DNA of 64,000 nucleotides, taken from the IMG/VR virus record IMGVR_UViG_3300045256_000653, positions 1 through 64,000 of that record. The stretch is one strand, 5' to 3'. Position 1 is the stretch's first letter; each line of letters opens with the position of its first letter. Shown in pieces: positions 15,166 through 25,186 of this stretch. The position numbers and the translations under genes are program-made. Origin of the DNA: a virus. The notes under the pieces were generated by a model. The model saw only the letters and a list, made by a program, of their open reading frames with translations. It did no database searches and had not been told where the DNA came from.

Positions 15166-17622
15166 TTACTCGTAGGTGACTTCGAGGCGTGCGTTGCTGA
15201 GGGTGGCAGCATCGGTCCCGCCGCCACCGGTAATCCAAACGCGGACCGAGTACATCTTGTTGTCTTTCAGATTGCCGGCGGCAGCGCCGAGCGTGAGCGT
15301 CGCGCTGACCTCCGAAGGGCCAGCGTTCGTTGTTGTGAGGCTCGTGCCGGTCACGGTCTCAGCATCCGTCTCGTTGTACAGATCGACGTGCGCCGTACCG
15401 GCCGTAGTTTCGAGCGTTGCCTTGAAACGCACTGTCCTGTTGAGCGCGCCGAGCGTCGAGGCGTAGCGGGATGTGAGAACAATCCTGGACGCGGCCCGTT
15501 GGGGCGTCGTCGTGGTGTTGCTCACTGCATTCGCGTCGAGGACCAGCTCGTTGTAGACGAACGGCGCCGTGTTCGGGAACGACGTCGGTGTCCACGCCGA
15601 ACCGTTCCATCGGAGCAAGTCTCCAGTTGACGGGACACCCGCACCCACCGCGTGCGTCTGCAAAGCTACGACGGTAGCGTTGTTCGTGGTGCCGGTGAGG
15701 TCACCCCCGACGACGGTGGGCCCGCCGCTTCCGCCAACGGGCTGGCGAGCGTAGTGGCGGTACTTCGCCCGGAGGTACGCTTCGACGCGCGAGCACTCCT
15801 CGGTCGTGAGAGCACGATTGAAGACGATCACCTCGGCCCAAGAGAAGGCGCCTGCTGTAGCGCCCGCGCTGTCCGCGCCGATGGCGAAGATGTCGTTCGT
15901 GGTTCCGGTTCCCGGATCACCCGTCGAAACGCCGTTGGTCGTAGCGAACTGCGTTCCGTTCATGAACGCAACGTGACCCGCGTGCGTGCCGTCCATCGAG
16001 ACGCGGATCGTCTTGGGAGTGCTACCGAAGGCGCCCCACGTGCCGTTTTCGTTCCAGGTGGAGGAACCCGTTCCGTTTCGGTTGCCCGCGAAGATTGCTG
16101 GGGTTGCTCCGAAGAGGTAGTCCTGCACGGCTCCGCGCGTCCAGAAGTATTTGCCGGCGACCGACAGGCCAGTGGACACCATGAAGACCGTGAACGTCCC
16201 CAGGGTAAAGGCCGTGGTGGCCAAGAAATCGTCAACGCCGTCGTGCGTGATCGCCGGATAGCCAGAGAAGGCGGCCGAGTTCAGAGTGAGCGACGGTTGT
16301 TTTGTTGTGGTGAGCTGGTTCAGGTGGTGGCCATTACCGCTCTGGTCGGCTACCTGCGAGAGGTTGCCCGTCGTGATGTCGCGCGTGAGCCCGGTGTCAC
16401 TCTTCCACCATGCCGTGAGCCCCGTGATGTTCGAGGGCATCTCGACACGTTCGCCTTCGATCGTGATGAAGCCCTGGACTGGAATCGAGCCAGCCGCCGA
16501 GGTGTCGAGTGCGAACGTCTGTCCGAGATAATTCGATGGCCCTTGGCACTCGATCATCTCGAAGAGGAGCGGTGCCGTTGTGAAGACGATCGATTTCGGG
16601 GTCGCCGAGATGGATGTCGTGTCCCATCCTTGGGCGTGGCAACGTTCGAGCTTGAGGTGATCGACCTGGGCCGCCAGGCGCATCGCGCGAACGCCACCGA
16701 AGGCCGCCTGGTATGTGAAGGTGACTTCTTCTAGGACCAGCGAACGGACAGGGCTGTCCACTCGAATGCCGTCGCCGCTTCCTGGAGTCGGGCAGTTGAA
16801 GTAGCAGCGTTCGAGCTTGATGTGATCGAACGAGGGTTGATGGAACCCCGCCGCTTTGATCCACACCTGACCTTGGAGGGCCACCTCATCGAAGAAGCAG
16901 TCGCGGATGATCGTGCTTCCGACCGGGTGCTGTCCCGGGAGAGGATCTGCGACATGCCCACTGAGGAGGATCCACGCCTTGTTGGCACCAATCGTCTTCG
17001 AATACGAGACGCCAAGAAACGAATCGAAGTCGTCGAAGCGGACATTCTCAATGACCGATTCTTGTGCACCGACGACGAGCACGCCGCAGTCACTCACAGC
17101 CGCAGCGCAGCAACCGTGAAACTGCATGTTGCTGACGCGTGCGTGAACGGCGTCAATCCCGAGTGCTCCGGTGTCGAGAGACTCGGTTCGGATGCCCCAG
17201 AACGACATGTTCTCGGCTTCCCAAGATTTTCCGCTCAGGTAGAAGGCCGAGGCCGCATCGAGACCCGAACCGGACGGAGGGTCGCCGATGACAGTGAGAT
17301 TGCAGATCCGTCCACGTGCGTTCTCGTTCTGGAGAAGGCACATGTGGTGCCCCTTGTCCAGACTCGGAAGCTGCATCTTGATGACTGCCCCGTTTCCTTC
17401 GAGGCTGATGTATGCCGGGCCGTTCGAAGCGAGGAAGTCCGTCGAGACAAAGGATACCCAATTCCAAACGCCGCCATCCCTGGGGAAGGGGATGTGTACC
17501 GTTGATCCGCCGACCGTCGTCGCAGAAGAGAGCGCAGCACCAACACCGATGCCGATGTCCGCTTGGGTCCCCCCAAATTTGCGAACGTCAAAGACCTCGA
17601 TGCTGTTCGACTTGTTGCTCAT
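15166..17622 (-). CDS. Tail fibre: beta-helix plus LamG/concanavalin-like lectin domain
   Basis: 818 residues. The N-terminal EVFDVRKFG and HIPFPRDGG segments resemble the entry of pectate-lyase-type right-handed beta-helices in phage tailspikes. Around residues 400-620 a lectin-like domain is visible: ITGLTAWWKSDTGL, ITHDGVDDF and WAEVIVFNRALTTEE are hallmarks of LamG-type jelly rolls. The C-terminus is a beta-rich trimer-like end. It is a candidate receptor-binding or glycan-degrading protein; no catalytic residues can be assigned by eye. Confidence 0.75.
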   Translation of the reverse strand: MSNKSNSIEVFDVRKFGGTQADIGIGVGAALSSATTVGGSTVHIPFPRDGGVWNWVSFVSTDFLASNGPAYISLEGNGAVIKMQLPSLDKGHHMCLLQNENARGRICNLTVIGDPPSGSGLDAASAFYLSGKSWEAENMSFWGIRTESLDTGALGIDAVHARVSNMQFHGCCAAAVSDCGVLVVGAQESVIENVRFDDFDSFLGVSYSKTIGANKAWILLSGHVADPLPGQHPVGSTIIRDCFFDEVALQGQVWIKAAGFHQPSFDHIKLERCYFNCPTPGSGDGIRVDSPVRSLVLEEVTFTYQAAFGGVRAMRLAAQVDHLKLERCHAQGWDTTSISATPKSIVFTTAPLLFEMIECQGPSNYLGQTFALDTSAAGSIPVQGFITIEGERVEMPSNITGLTAWWKSDTGLTRDITTGNLSQVADQSGNGHHLNQLTTTKQPSLTLNSAAFSGYPAITHDGVDDFLATTAFTLGTFTVFMVSTGLSVAGKYFWTRGAVQDYLFGATPAIFAGNRNGTGSSTWNENGTWGAFGSTPKTIRVSMDGTHAGHVAFMNGTQFATTNGVSTGDPGTGTTNDIFAIGADSAGATAGAFSWAEVIVFNRALTTEECSRVEAYLRAKYRHYARQPVGGSGGPTVVGGDLTGTTNNATVVALQTHAVGAGVPSTGDLLRWNGSAWTPTSFPNTAPFVYNELVLDANAVSNTTTTPQRAASRIVLTSRYASTLGALNRTVRFKATLETTAGTAHVDLYNETDAETVTGTSLTTTNAGPSEVSATLTLGAAAGNLKDNKMYSVRVWITGGGGTDAATLSNARLEVTYE

Positions 17623-18737
17623 GGATAGATCACGCTCGTGTAGCCGTTGACCTTCTCGATGCCATAGGAGGGCGTTGCCAAGGAGGTGTCGAGCGTGTAG
17701 CCCTCACACTCGTTGATCTCGACGTATGTCGGTGCCGGCGACGTCCACTGAATCTTCTTGCCCCCCGTCTTGAACTTGAGCAGGCGCGCGATGAACCGGT
17801 CGCAATCGCCCACCTTGATGACGACATCTCCAGCAGGAGAATTGCCGAAGTCACAGTTGTCCACTTCGAGGTTGCGGCAGAAGTCTGCGACGATGCAGGG
17901 GTTACCCGAACCCGGATTGAACGCGCAACCGGTGACCTGACCGTGATCGATGACGAAGCTTCCAGTAGGAAGAATGCCGATACATCCAGCAGGGACGCTC
18001 GATTCGAAATAGCACTGCTCAACCTTCACACCACCGTACGCCGTGACAGCGCCGTCGAGACCCTGGTTGGCCAACCAGAGCCACATGTTACCCGAGCTTC
18101 CAGACTTCGAAGTGAGAGACACTCCAGCGATGACCGCTTCTCCGATTTGGAAACGGCAGCCCTTGACGACGCAGGAGTCACGGAGCCCGCTGATAGAGAG
18201 AACGCCGCCTTGAAGGGCGGTCCCCGCGTAGTCGCAGCCTTTGAAAAGACAGCCCTCCACTAGAGCGGTGTCCGCAACGATTCGGGCGATCCCGTAGTTC
18301 GTTGCGTTGCAACTGAGTCCCAAGAACTGGCAGTCCCTCAAGATGCCTGTACGAGCTTGATTGATCGTCACGACGTTCGGCACATTCACGCCGGGCGCCG
18401 GGTTGCCGGTGAAGATCAAATCTTCGACGACGATCATCGCGTTCGAGTTTCCGACTTGTAGAAGGGAGACTCCCGCGAGGGGCGCTTGAATGATCGTCCG
18501 ACCTCGCATCCCACAAACCGTGATGCTCTTGTCGTTGTTGCAGTCGATGTTGACGAAGGTGGTCCACCCCCATTGGAGGGCGTCTGCACGAGGCGGGATG
18601 TAGATGACCCCGCCACCGTCCGCAATCGCAGCATTTCCGGCTGCCTGGACGGCCGGTCCGATGTCGGTCGGCGAAGAAAGCGCCCCGAATTTACGAATGT
18701 CGAATACCTCGACACTGTGGCTGGTCAGGACGCTCAT
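17619..18737 (-). CDS. Beta-helix tail adhesin
   Basis: 372 residues. MSVLTSHSVEVFDIRKFGAL matches the N-terminal module of the fibre genes at 15166-17622 and 22277-24964, followed by repeats of short beta strands with Asn/Cys/Gly turns typical of right-handed parallel beta-helices. Many cysteines (CDFGNS, CYFES, CIGILP) are spaced as in a stacked helix. An in-frame ATG at 18749 would add four residues; the shorter start matches the paralogues. Confidence 0.7.
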   Translation of the reverse strand: MSVLTSHSVEVFDIRKFGALSSPTDIGPAVQAAGNAAIADGGGVIYIPPRADALQWGWTTFVNIDCNNDKSITVCGMRGRTIIQAPLAGVSLLQVGNSNAMIVVEDLIFTGNPAPGVNVPNVVTINQARTGILRDCQFLGLSCNATNYGIARIVADTALVEGCLFKGCDYAGTALQGGVLSISGLRDSCVVKGCRFQIGEAVIAGVSLTSKSGSSGNMWLWLANQGLDGAVTAYGGVKVEQCYFESSVPAGCIGILPTGSFVIDHGQVTGCAFNPGSGNPCIVADFCRNLEVDNCDFGNSPAGDVVIKVGDCDRFIARLLKFKTGGKKIQWTSPAPTYVEINECEGYTLDTSLATPSYGIEKVNGYTSVIYP

Positions 18738-18776
18738 GGGCTCGTCCATGCCCGCCGATAAGAGGGCTATCCGGCG

Positions 18777-18998
18777 TCAGTCGGATGAGTCGCAGTCGCT
18801 GCACACGGGGGAGCCATCGACAGGCTGCGGCACGGGACGTCCACCAATGAGGGACCCGCATTTCGTCCGCTTGAGTCCGCGCAGTAGGGGATGCCAGGGT
18901 CGTCCAGCGGCCCGTACCTCCTGCTCGATCTCTTCAAAGGTGGGCTGGTCGGGGTGCAGTTTGCACCACTCCTCATCGTTTTTGATGTAGTTGCTCAT
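18777..18998 (-). CDS. Small Cys-containing protein between fibre genes
   Basis: 73 residues, MSNYIKNDEEWCKLHPD... with an internal Cys and a C-terminal VCSDCDSSD, so a single zinc site is possible. The start overlaps the upstream fibre stop (ATGA). A similar-sized Cys protein (24961-25179) sits in the same kind of position between other fibre genes, so these may be fibre chaperones; that is speculative. Confidence 0.6.
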   Translation of the reverse strand: MSNYIKNDEEWCKLHPDQPTFEEIEQEVRAAGRPWHPLLRGLKRTKCGSLIGGRPVPQPVDGSPVCSDCDSSD

Positions 18999-20500
18999 CC
19001 GATGTTGAATTCCTTGTAGACGTGCGCGTCGTGCGGCCAGTCGTGCATGTTGTCTTTGCCGGCACCCGATAGAGCTGCCCAAGAAGTTGGAACGCCCTCT
19101 GTGTTGAGGCCGGTAGCGGTGTCGTAGGCGGCAGCGGTCGTCCGGCCACAAAGCTGGTAGCCGCCGCCAGCCGGATCGGTTGCGCCCTTGATGTAGAATT
19201 TGGTCGAGTCCGAATAGGCGAGGCGAGAGCGATCGGTGATCTGGGCTCCGGTCGTATTCGCGACGGATGACGATCCCCAAAGTCCTTGCAACCCATAGAA
19301 GGCAGACGCCACGCGCGCCCTGGCCTCTCGCTCAACGATCAAACCCCCGTTGAAGAAGCTGCTTGCGGGCCAGTCGAAGACCCCACAATCCTCGATGGTC
19401 AACATCGAGCCGTGTTGATGGGCGAACACGGCCGCGTCCGCAACACCCGTCGATTGGACGATCGTTTCACCAGCTAGGACGAGTATCCCGCCAAAGTCGC
19501 ACGCGAGCCCTGCGAGAAAAAGACAGGCATCCGCAAAGTCCCCGTTCGGAGGCATCTCGCGCCAGAAGGTGAGATTCGTGAAAATGCAGCTCTGTTGATA
19601 CCCGAACGTGTTGTACGCATCGATGGAGAACGGCAAGCCGGTGAAGACCCACGTCCTTGTAAAGCCTGCCGGGACCGAATCGGAGAAGCGGCAGTTCGTG
19701 AAGACAGCATTGAGTCCTTCACGATGGAAGTGCCCGGCAAACGCCGAAGAGGATTGGCTGGCCACCGCAAAGTCGTAGTCACGGAACGCAACAAAGTCGT
19801 ACGGCGGGGCGCTTGCCAAAGACCCGATAGCCTGCCCGCGACACCGAACGTAATCGATCTCCAGTTGTCCAGGAGCTTGCAACACCTGGTAGGGATCCCC
19901 GGCTTGCGGAGTGGTGAACGTGTTGATGAGGTTTGTTGTGTCGGGAACGGCCCATCCACTGGTTCGAACGTTCGTCGCAGACAGAATCTTCGCCACAGCG
20001 GATCGCGAGCCCGCACGGGCGCCCGAGGGAATGAAGAGACGCAACCCCACGTCTGTGGAATCGAAGTCCTGAGTTCCGGGATTGTTCTTGGTAACGTTCC
20101 AAGGCGTGTTCGTTGAGCGGACGCGCGTCGTGATAGCTCCAAGCGTGCCGCTCTTCTTCACGGTGAGCGCTGGCGCCTGGAAGACGATTTGCAGAGGTCC
20201 CGAGGGATTCATCTGCTGGAGATCCAAGTCCAGGCGCAGCGGGTCGGCGCCGATTGGCGGATAGACCTGGTGCGTGATCGTCAGGTTGCTCGTAATCGGA
20301 TTGTGCGAGATGCGACGTGCAAGCTCCTTGTGTGATTTGATTGGCGCGAGCGCCGTGCCGGAGTTCTTATCGTCGCCGGTGTTCCAGTTGATGTAGATCG
20401 AAGACGTTGCAAGGGAAGCAATGCCGACGGTCGCATCCCAACACTTCCGGTTGTCCACCGAAAGGTCGTGCATCAGATTTTTGTTGGGGATGCTCGGCAT
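18995..20500 (-). CDS. Beta-helix tail fibre protein
   Basis: 501 residues, beginning MPSIPNKNLMHDLSVDNRK. The segment INWNTGDDKNSGTALAPIKS is a divergent copy of the NGNDEN module seen in three neighbouring fibres. The rest shows regular short beta repeats (FVAFRDYDFAVASQS, FTNCRFSDS) of a parallel beta-helix. Probably a side fibre or tailspike subunit. Confidence 0.65.
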   Translation of the reverse strand: MPSIPNKNLMHDLSVDNRKCWDATVGIASLATSSIYINWNTGDDKNSGTALAPIKSHKELARRISHNPITSNLTITHQVYPPIGADPLRLDLDLQQMNPSGPLQIVFQAPALTVKKSGTLGAITTRVRSTNTPWNVTKNNPGTQDFDSTDVGLRLFIPSGARAGSRSAVAKILSATNVRTSGWAVPDTTNLINTFTTPQAGDPYQVLQAPGQLEIDYVRCRGQAIGSLASAPPYDFVAFRDYDFAVASQSSSAFAGHFHREGLNAVFTNCRFSDSVPAGFTRTWVFTGLPFSIDAYNTFGYQQSCIFTNLTFWREMPPNGDFADACLFLAGLACDFGGILVLAGETIVQSTGVADAAVFAHQHGSMLTIEDCGVFDWPASSFFNGGLIVEREARARVASAFYGLQGLWGSSSVANTTGAQITDRSRLAYSDSTKFYIKGATDPAGGGYQLCGRTTAAAYDTATGLNTEGVPTSWAALSGAGKDNMHDWPHDAHVYKEFNIG

Positions 20501-20506
20501 GACTTC

Positions 20507-22273
20507 TCAAGTTTGCGAGAGGATGTGGCAGATCTTGGAGCCCGTCTCCAAGTCGATGATGTGACCGTCGCCAGGGCCGCCGAAGCCGCCCTGTGCCAAC
20601 GTCTTGTTGAAGAAGTTGTCGTACGTCAGGTCGAGCAGGATGCTCATGGCGCCCGACACCGGATCCAGCGTCACAGCCTTTTCGCCGAAATCATCGGAGT
20701 GCCCAATGCTGATGTCCTTCACGACACCAGAAAGCGAGATCATCGACGAGGTGTAGGCCGTCTCGAAGCGGAGATGTCCGTTGTCGATCGCAGCGATGCC
20801 GTACTTGCGCTGATTCGTCTGGTCCGACCCCCAAGCGCGACCAGCTCCGTAAAAGCCGGACGTGAAGAAGAAAACGAAGCCGCTGTATTGTGCGACGACG
20901 CCAGCTTTGATTGCGTGGCCGGGGTAGTCCCACACCTGAGCGCGTGTCAGCCAAATCTGGCCGCCTTTTTGCGCCATGATGATTCCGGTTTGAACGAGTG
21001 TGTCTGCATCGAGCGGCATGACAGCACCGTCGCTCGCAATGATGCCAAGGTGGCAGGCCCCGCTTTCGACGTAGAGGAATCCCGGTCCGACACCAATCCA
21101 ACTGTCAACGCAGTCGCAATTGAGGATGTAGCCGAAGGAGTCCGGATTGGGGCTGGCGCCCGCAGCAATTTCTGTAACGAAGTCGAACCCACAGGCAACA
21201 AAGGCTACGGAGCCCCCGTCGTGAACGATAACGGGTTGGGTGGCAGGGCTCTGGCTGTCGCCACCCATGATGGTGCGGATCCTGAATCCGTTGAATGCGA
21301 TACCCGAGCCGTTGTAGTCGCCGTTGCCACGGCTGATGATGTGATCGACGAAGAGGAGTTGGAGATCCTCAACGACGTAGGGGTCTCCAATCTGCGGAAT
21401 GACGTCCGTCACTCCGACTTGAGCGAAGTTCGCAGTATAGGCGAACGGCACGGGGATGGCCGGATTGCTTGTACGGATGATGCCGTTGGCACCGCTGCCC
21501 GGCACGTTGAACGATCCAAGGTTGCCTGGCACTGTCCAGCAAATCGCTCCCGCTCGCGGTCCACCGGTGATGCGAATGCGCTGCTCAGAATGGTTTCCCT
21601 GGCGAACGTTGCCATTCCAGTCGAGCGTCTGGTTGTACCAATAGTCAACATCGTGCGGCGGGGCCACGGGCGGTGTTTGGTTCGCACCGAGCATGTTGGT
21701 GTCGGTAAGCAGCCACGGCGTGTCGTTCGGATAGTTCCGGACGGGCTGCGTGACACCAGTGAGCGTGCCCGAGTAATAGACACGTGGAGTCATCGCGTGG
21801 ACGCGAATCTGCGTCAGCGGGTAGTTCGTTGGTTGCGGCGCCGGAGCGGGATTGGGGATCCTATGAACCGGGCAGTAAAACTCGGACCGCCACGGGTCGT
21901 TCGGGTCATTGCTCCCGTACAGGTAGATGTCGGCTCCGCCTACGGGAGGCTCCCAGCGCACGCCGACTCGGCGACGATGCTCGCGGAGAGTCTTGAGAGC
22001 GGTTCCCTGGAGGAGTCCGTCATTCTCATCGTTGCCGTTGACGAAATCGATGTGCCACGTCGTTTGCGCAGTGAACTTGGCGTGTGGGATCTCTTTGCGG
22101 ACCCACCGGGTATTCCCTCCCACGCTGGTGGCCTCCACGGCAATGTGATCGACCGTGTACGCGGATCCGTTGACGACATACACGAAGTCTGAGGCAACGG
22201 AGTCAACGAAGATGGCGTCGCCATCGAAGGAGCCGTATCGCGTCGTCAGGTTGTTGATTGTTGCTACGCTCAT
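20507..22273 (-). CDS. Tail fibre with NGNDEN module and beta-helix
   Basis: 588 residues. The first 90 residues (MSVATINNLTTRYGSFDGDA..., FVYVVNGSAYTVDHI, HIDFVNGNDENDG) form a module that reappears inside the fibres at 22277-24964 and 25187-27271. The remainder is low-charge, Gly/Asn-rich beta-helix sequence. It has no N-terminal virion-attachment module like its neighbours, so it may bind another fibre. Confidence 0.65.
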   Translation of the reverse strand: MSVATINNLTTRYGSFDGDAIFVDSVASDFVYVVNGSAYTVDHIAVEATSVGGNTRWVRKEIPHAKFTAQTTWHIDFVNGNDENDGLLQGTALKTLREHRRRVGVRWEPPVGGADIYLYGSNDPNDPWRSEFYCPVHRIPNPAPAPQPTNYPLTQIRVHAMTPRVYYSGTLTGVTQPVRNYPNDTPWLLTDTNMLGANQTPPVAPPHDVDYWYNQTLDWNGNVRQGNHSEQRIRITGGPRAGAICWTVPGNLGSFNVPGSGANGIIRTSNPAIPVPFAYTANFAQVGVTDVIPQIGDPYVVEDLQLLFVDHIISRGNGDYNGSGIAFNGFRIRTIMGGDSQSPATQPVIVHDGGSVAFVACGFDFVTEIAAGASPNPDSFGYILNCDCVDSWIGVGPGFLYVESGACHLGIIASDGAVMPLDADTLVQTGIIMAQKGGQIWLTRAQVWDYPGHAIKAGVVAQYSGFVFFFTSGFYGAGRAWGSDQTNQRKYGIAAIDNGHLRFETAYTSSMISLSGVVKDISIGHSDDFGEKAVTLDPVSGAMSILLDLTYDNFFNKTLAQGGFGGPGDGHIIDLETGSKICHILSQT

Positions 22274-22276
22274 GCA

Positions 22277-24964
22277 TCACCCATCGAACGCTTGGATGAG
22301 GAAGGACTGCTCGCTGAGATTGTGCGCGCCGCCGCCGAACCCTCCTGGTTGGGCAGCGGACAAGTTCGCGTACGTCTCGGCGAGAGGGTTGGAATACGAC
22401 CCAGCGCCCTCGTTGAAGAATCGCGCTTTCCCTCCGGAGCCAAGTTTGAATTGGCCCAGGGTCCCGTAGATGTTGGGGAGGTGTTCCCAAGAGCCTTGCG
22501 TAGAGCCTCCGACCCAGAGGCCGACCCCCGCCGCTCCGCTTCCAAAGATTGGGAAGTTGCCTCTGTCCCCGAGTTTCACAAGACCCGCTGTCGAGTGGTG
22601 TCCGGGTGTGCCTAGAAGGAGTGCGTGGCCATGCGGGTTATCGCCGAAGGCAACGGCGTCCCAGATGGAGATCGAACGAATCTGAGTGCCGCCGTGAACA
22701 ATGACGTACCCGGTCTGGATGGTGGTGTGGTAATCGAGAACGCCCGCATCCCCCAACCCACCAGAGACTCGCGCGATGGCGATCCCAAAGTTATCCGTGC
22801 GAATGAGAGCGCCGCCGCAATATCCCATACCACCCGAGGGCGATTGCGAGATGCTGATCTCGTTAAGGCCCCAGGTCCTGCAATTGCCGAAGAGCGTCGT
22901 TCCATTGCTAGGGTCATTGAGGAAGTAGCCCTCAATGAGGCACCGGTAGAAGAAGGCCGGGTTTCCGGTTGAGGTTGTAACCGCGAAGCTTCGATCGTTC
23001 GGATTCGTCTGGATCGTAAGGTCCGCGATGTTGGTGTTGCTGGCCGAACCAAATGTGCCGGACACGTCGAGTACGGAGTCCAGGTAGATGTGGCCGAAGT
23101 TCACGGACACGGGATCTTGGATTTGGTACGCGTCGCCGTTCCCCGGGAAGCTGTTCGTCGGAATCGGGTTGAAGTTCGGCTCGTCCACCGTTTGGGGGAC
23201 AGAGATCCGCGCCTGGTGCCCGCCGAGGTCTTTCAGGATGTAGGCCCAAGAGTTGGCAACGGGGAAGAAGATCCGCTTGCCGATGTAGGGCGTCCAGTTG
23301 GCGAGGTTGCTGTCCCGAATGATCGTCGGAGAGCCCCCGTTCGCTCCGGTCGGATTCCAGGGCGTGAAACCGCCGAGCGCATCCAGAGAGCCCGAGTGGA
23401 GGGTGGTCGTGTTCTCTCCGAGGATGCGGATGAACGTGTCCTTCGCGGCGATGACGTCCAACTCGAAGCTGTCGGGTGCGTTGATCGGATTCAGAATGTG
23501 AATGTTGGTTTCGAGCGAGATGGGTTCCGCAGACAGAACGTTTCGCCTACCCCACCGGCGCAGAAGCTCTTGAGCCGTCCTGAGCGGTGCAGGAGATCCG
23601 GGCGTGTTCGTGTAGATCCCTTGGTTCTCGTCGTTGCCGTTAACCGAATCGATGTAGACGTTCGCGATCTTCGTGCGCCAATCGGCGTGGTTGAACGTCG
23701 TGCGGATCCAACGGGTGTTTCCGCCGAACGCGGTGGCTTCCACTGTGATGTGATCGACGGTCTCGGACGAGTTGCTTGCGAAGACGAAGTACGACTTGAG
23801 CGTCTGCACGTACGCCTGGTCGCCATCGTGCCCGTACATCGAGGTCAACGCTGCGACGTTGGCTGCGAGAAGTTCTCGTCCGCTCGTCTTGACGGTAAGG
23901 CTGGCCGGCGTGCCGCCCGAGAAGTTGAGCGAATACCCGGTCGCTTCATCGAAGGACACGTAGCCAACGCTCGCCCCGAACTTGATCCGGTTGCCGCTCT
24001 GGTAGAAGCCCGTGCGTGCGACTCGGAGAACGTCGGTGCTATCAACGTCGATCGCATTGGAGGGGCTTGCCGGACCGGCGAAGGTTCCGCGCTCGACATC
24101 CAGCGAGGTGACGTTGCGGACGTAGATGCCGGCGCCGTTCGGAATGAGATCGGAGGTAGGAACCGTCCATCCACAGCCCGTGAAGGCAACCCGATGGATC
24201 CGGAAGCCACCCGTTTGCGGGGCGAGAGCGACGGAATACTTCGCACCGCTGTCGAACGTGCAGTTTCGGAACTCGACTTCACCGAGCCCGGACGTCGGTG
24301 GGTTGGCCGCCTGGTTTCCGATCCAGATCCAGCCTTTGCCGTTTCCCTTCCCGTGTGCGGTTCCGTTGAGCGTGCCGCTGTTCTCGAATCGAACGCTGTC
24401 GAAGAGAGCGCCCTTCACGGGCAGCGAGTAGCTGATGCAGGCTCCGAGAGCGTCGGTGCCGCCGAAGTAGCAGCCGCAGAAGTAGAGGTCGCGTGCGTAG
24501 ACCTTTCCGGCCAAACGAACGATGCCGGAGGCGTCCGTGTCCACTCGGACGCCGTAGAAGGACAGACCTTCGAGGGCCGCTTGGCTTGCGCCAGCGAGAT
24601 CGAGAAGGTTCGTGCAGTCGGCGGTGATGATCGGGTTGCCGGCAAAAACAAGCTTCCGGACAGCCACCATCCCGATCGCGTTTTGAATGACGAGGCGACC
24701 GAGTTGCTGGTTGGCCTCTCCGACCTTGATGATGCTCGCCGAGCCCTCCCCAAAAATCTCGACGTTGTTGGCGAGGCCGGCAAAGTCCTTCGAGGCCAGA
24801 GTGCTCCAAAGCCAAACGCCCGGAGGAATGTAGACACGTCCGCCGCCCGCAAGCGCGACTTGATTCAGTGCGCTTTGGACTGCCGGTCCGATGTCTTGGT
24901 TTTCGATTGCTCCGAACGTTCGGATGTCGAAGACCTCTTCGGAATGTCGGAAGAGGACATTCAC
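22277..24964 (-). CDS. Large tail fibre, two-module
   Basis: 895 residues. GTG start at 24964 overlaps the upstream TGA (GTGA). The N-terminal half begins VNVLFRHSEEVFDIRTFGAI, the same beta-helix entry as two neighbours. From about residue 370 comes the module SMYGHDGDQAYVQTL..., VDHITVEATAFGGNTRW and YIDSVNGNDENQG also found in 20507-22273 and 25187-27271. The C-terminus is Gly-rich. The sequence looks like a fusion of two exchangeable adhesin modules. Confidence 0.7.
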   Translation of the reverse strand: MNVLFRHSEEVFDIRTFGAIENQDIGPAVQSALNQVALAGGGRVYIPPGVWLWSTLASKDFAGLANNVEIFGEGSASIIKVGEANQQLGRLVIQNAIGMVAVRKLVFAGNPIITADCTNLLDLAGASQAALEGLSFYGVRVDTDASGIVRLAGKVYARDLYFCGCYFGGTDALGACISYSLPVKGALFDSVRFENSGTLNGTAHGKGNGKGWIWIGNQAANPPTSGLGEVEFRNCTFDSGAKYSVALAPQTGGFRIHRVAFTGCGWTVPTSDLIPNGAGIYVRNVTSLDVERGTFAGPASPSNAIDVDSTDVLRVARTGFYQSGNRIKFGASVGYVSFDEATGYSLNFSGGTPASLTVKTSGRELLAANVAALTSMYGHDGDQAYVQTLKSYFVFASNSSETVDHITVEATAFGGNTRWIRTTFNHADWRTKIANVYIDSVNGNDENQGIYTNTPGSPAPLRTAQELLRRWGRRNVLSAEPISLETNIHILNPINAPDSFELDVIAAKDTFIRILGENTTTLHSGSLDALGGFTPWNPTGANGGSPTIIRDSNLANWTPYIGKRIFFPVANSWAYILKDLGGHQARISVPQTVDEPNFNPIPTNSFPGNGDAYQIQDPVSVNFGHIYLDSVLDVSGTFGSASNTNIADLTIQTNPNDRSFAVTTSTGNPAFFYRCLIEGYFLNDPSNGTTLFGNCRTWGLNEISISQSPSGGMGYCGGALIRTDNFGIAIARVSGGLGDAGVLDYHTTIQTGYVIVHGGTQIRSISIWDAVAFGDNPHGHALLLGTPGHHSTAGLVKLGDRGNFPIFGSGAAGVGLWVGGSTQGSWEHLPNIYGTLGQFKLGSGGKARFFNEGAGSYSNPLAETYANLSAAQPGGFGGGAHNLSEQSFLIQAFDG

Positions 24965-25179
24965 GTACCAGCTCCCTTGGCAATGCAGTGCGGGCACTTG
25001 CCGTCAGGGTCGAAAGCGCGCTCCGATGCACCGCGAAGATCTTTGCCGCACATGGCGACGATGGACCTATCCGACTTGTACCGGGCGATGTCCGCGCAGT
25101 GGTACGTGGTCTCAAGTTCGAACTTGATCCAGAGCGGACCGGTGAACGGGCTGTTGTTGTCGAAAGGCATCATCGGCAT
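24961..25179 (-). CDS. Small zinc-binding-like protein between fibre genes
   Basis: 72 residues with cysteines in YHCADI, AMCGKD and KCPHC, an irregular zinc-knuckle pattern. It overlaps the next fibre start by four bases. It mirrors the small Cys protein at 18777-18998 by position. Function unknown. Confidence 0.6.
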   Translation of the reverse strand: MPMMPFDNNSPFTGPLWIKFELETTYHCADIARYKSDRSIVAMCGKDLRGASERAFDPDGKCPHCIAKGAGT

Positions 25180-25186
25180 GGGGACC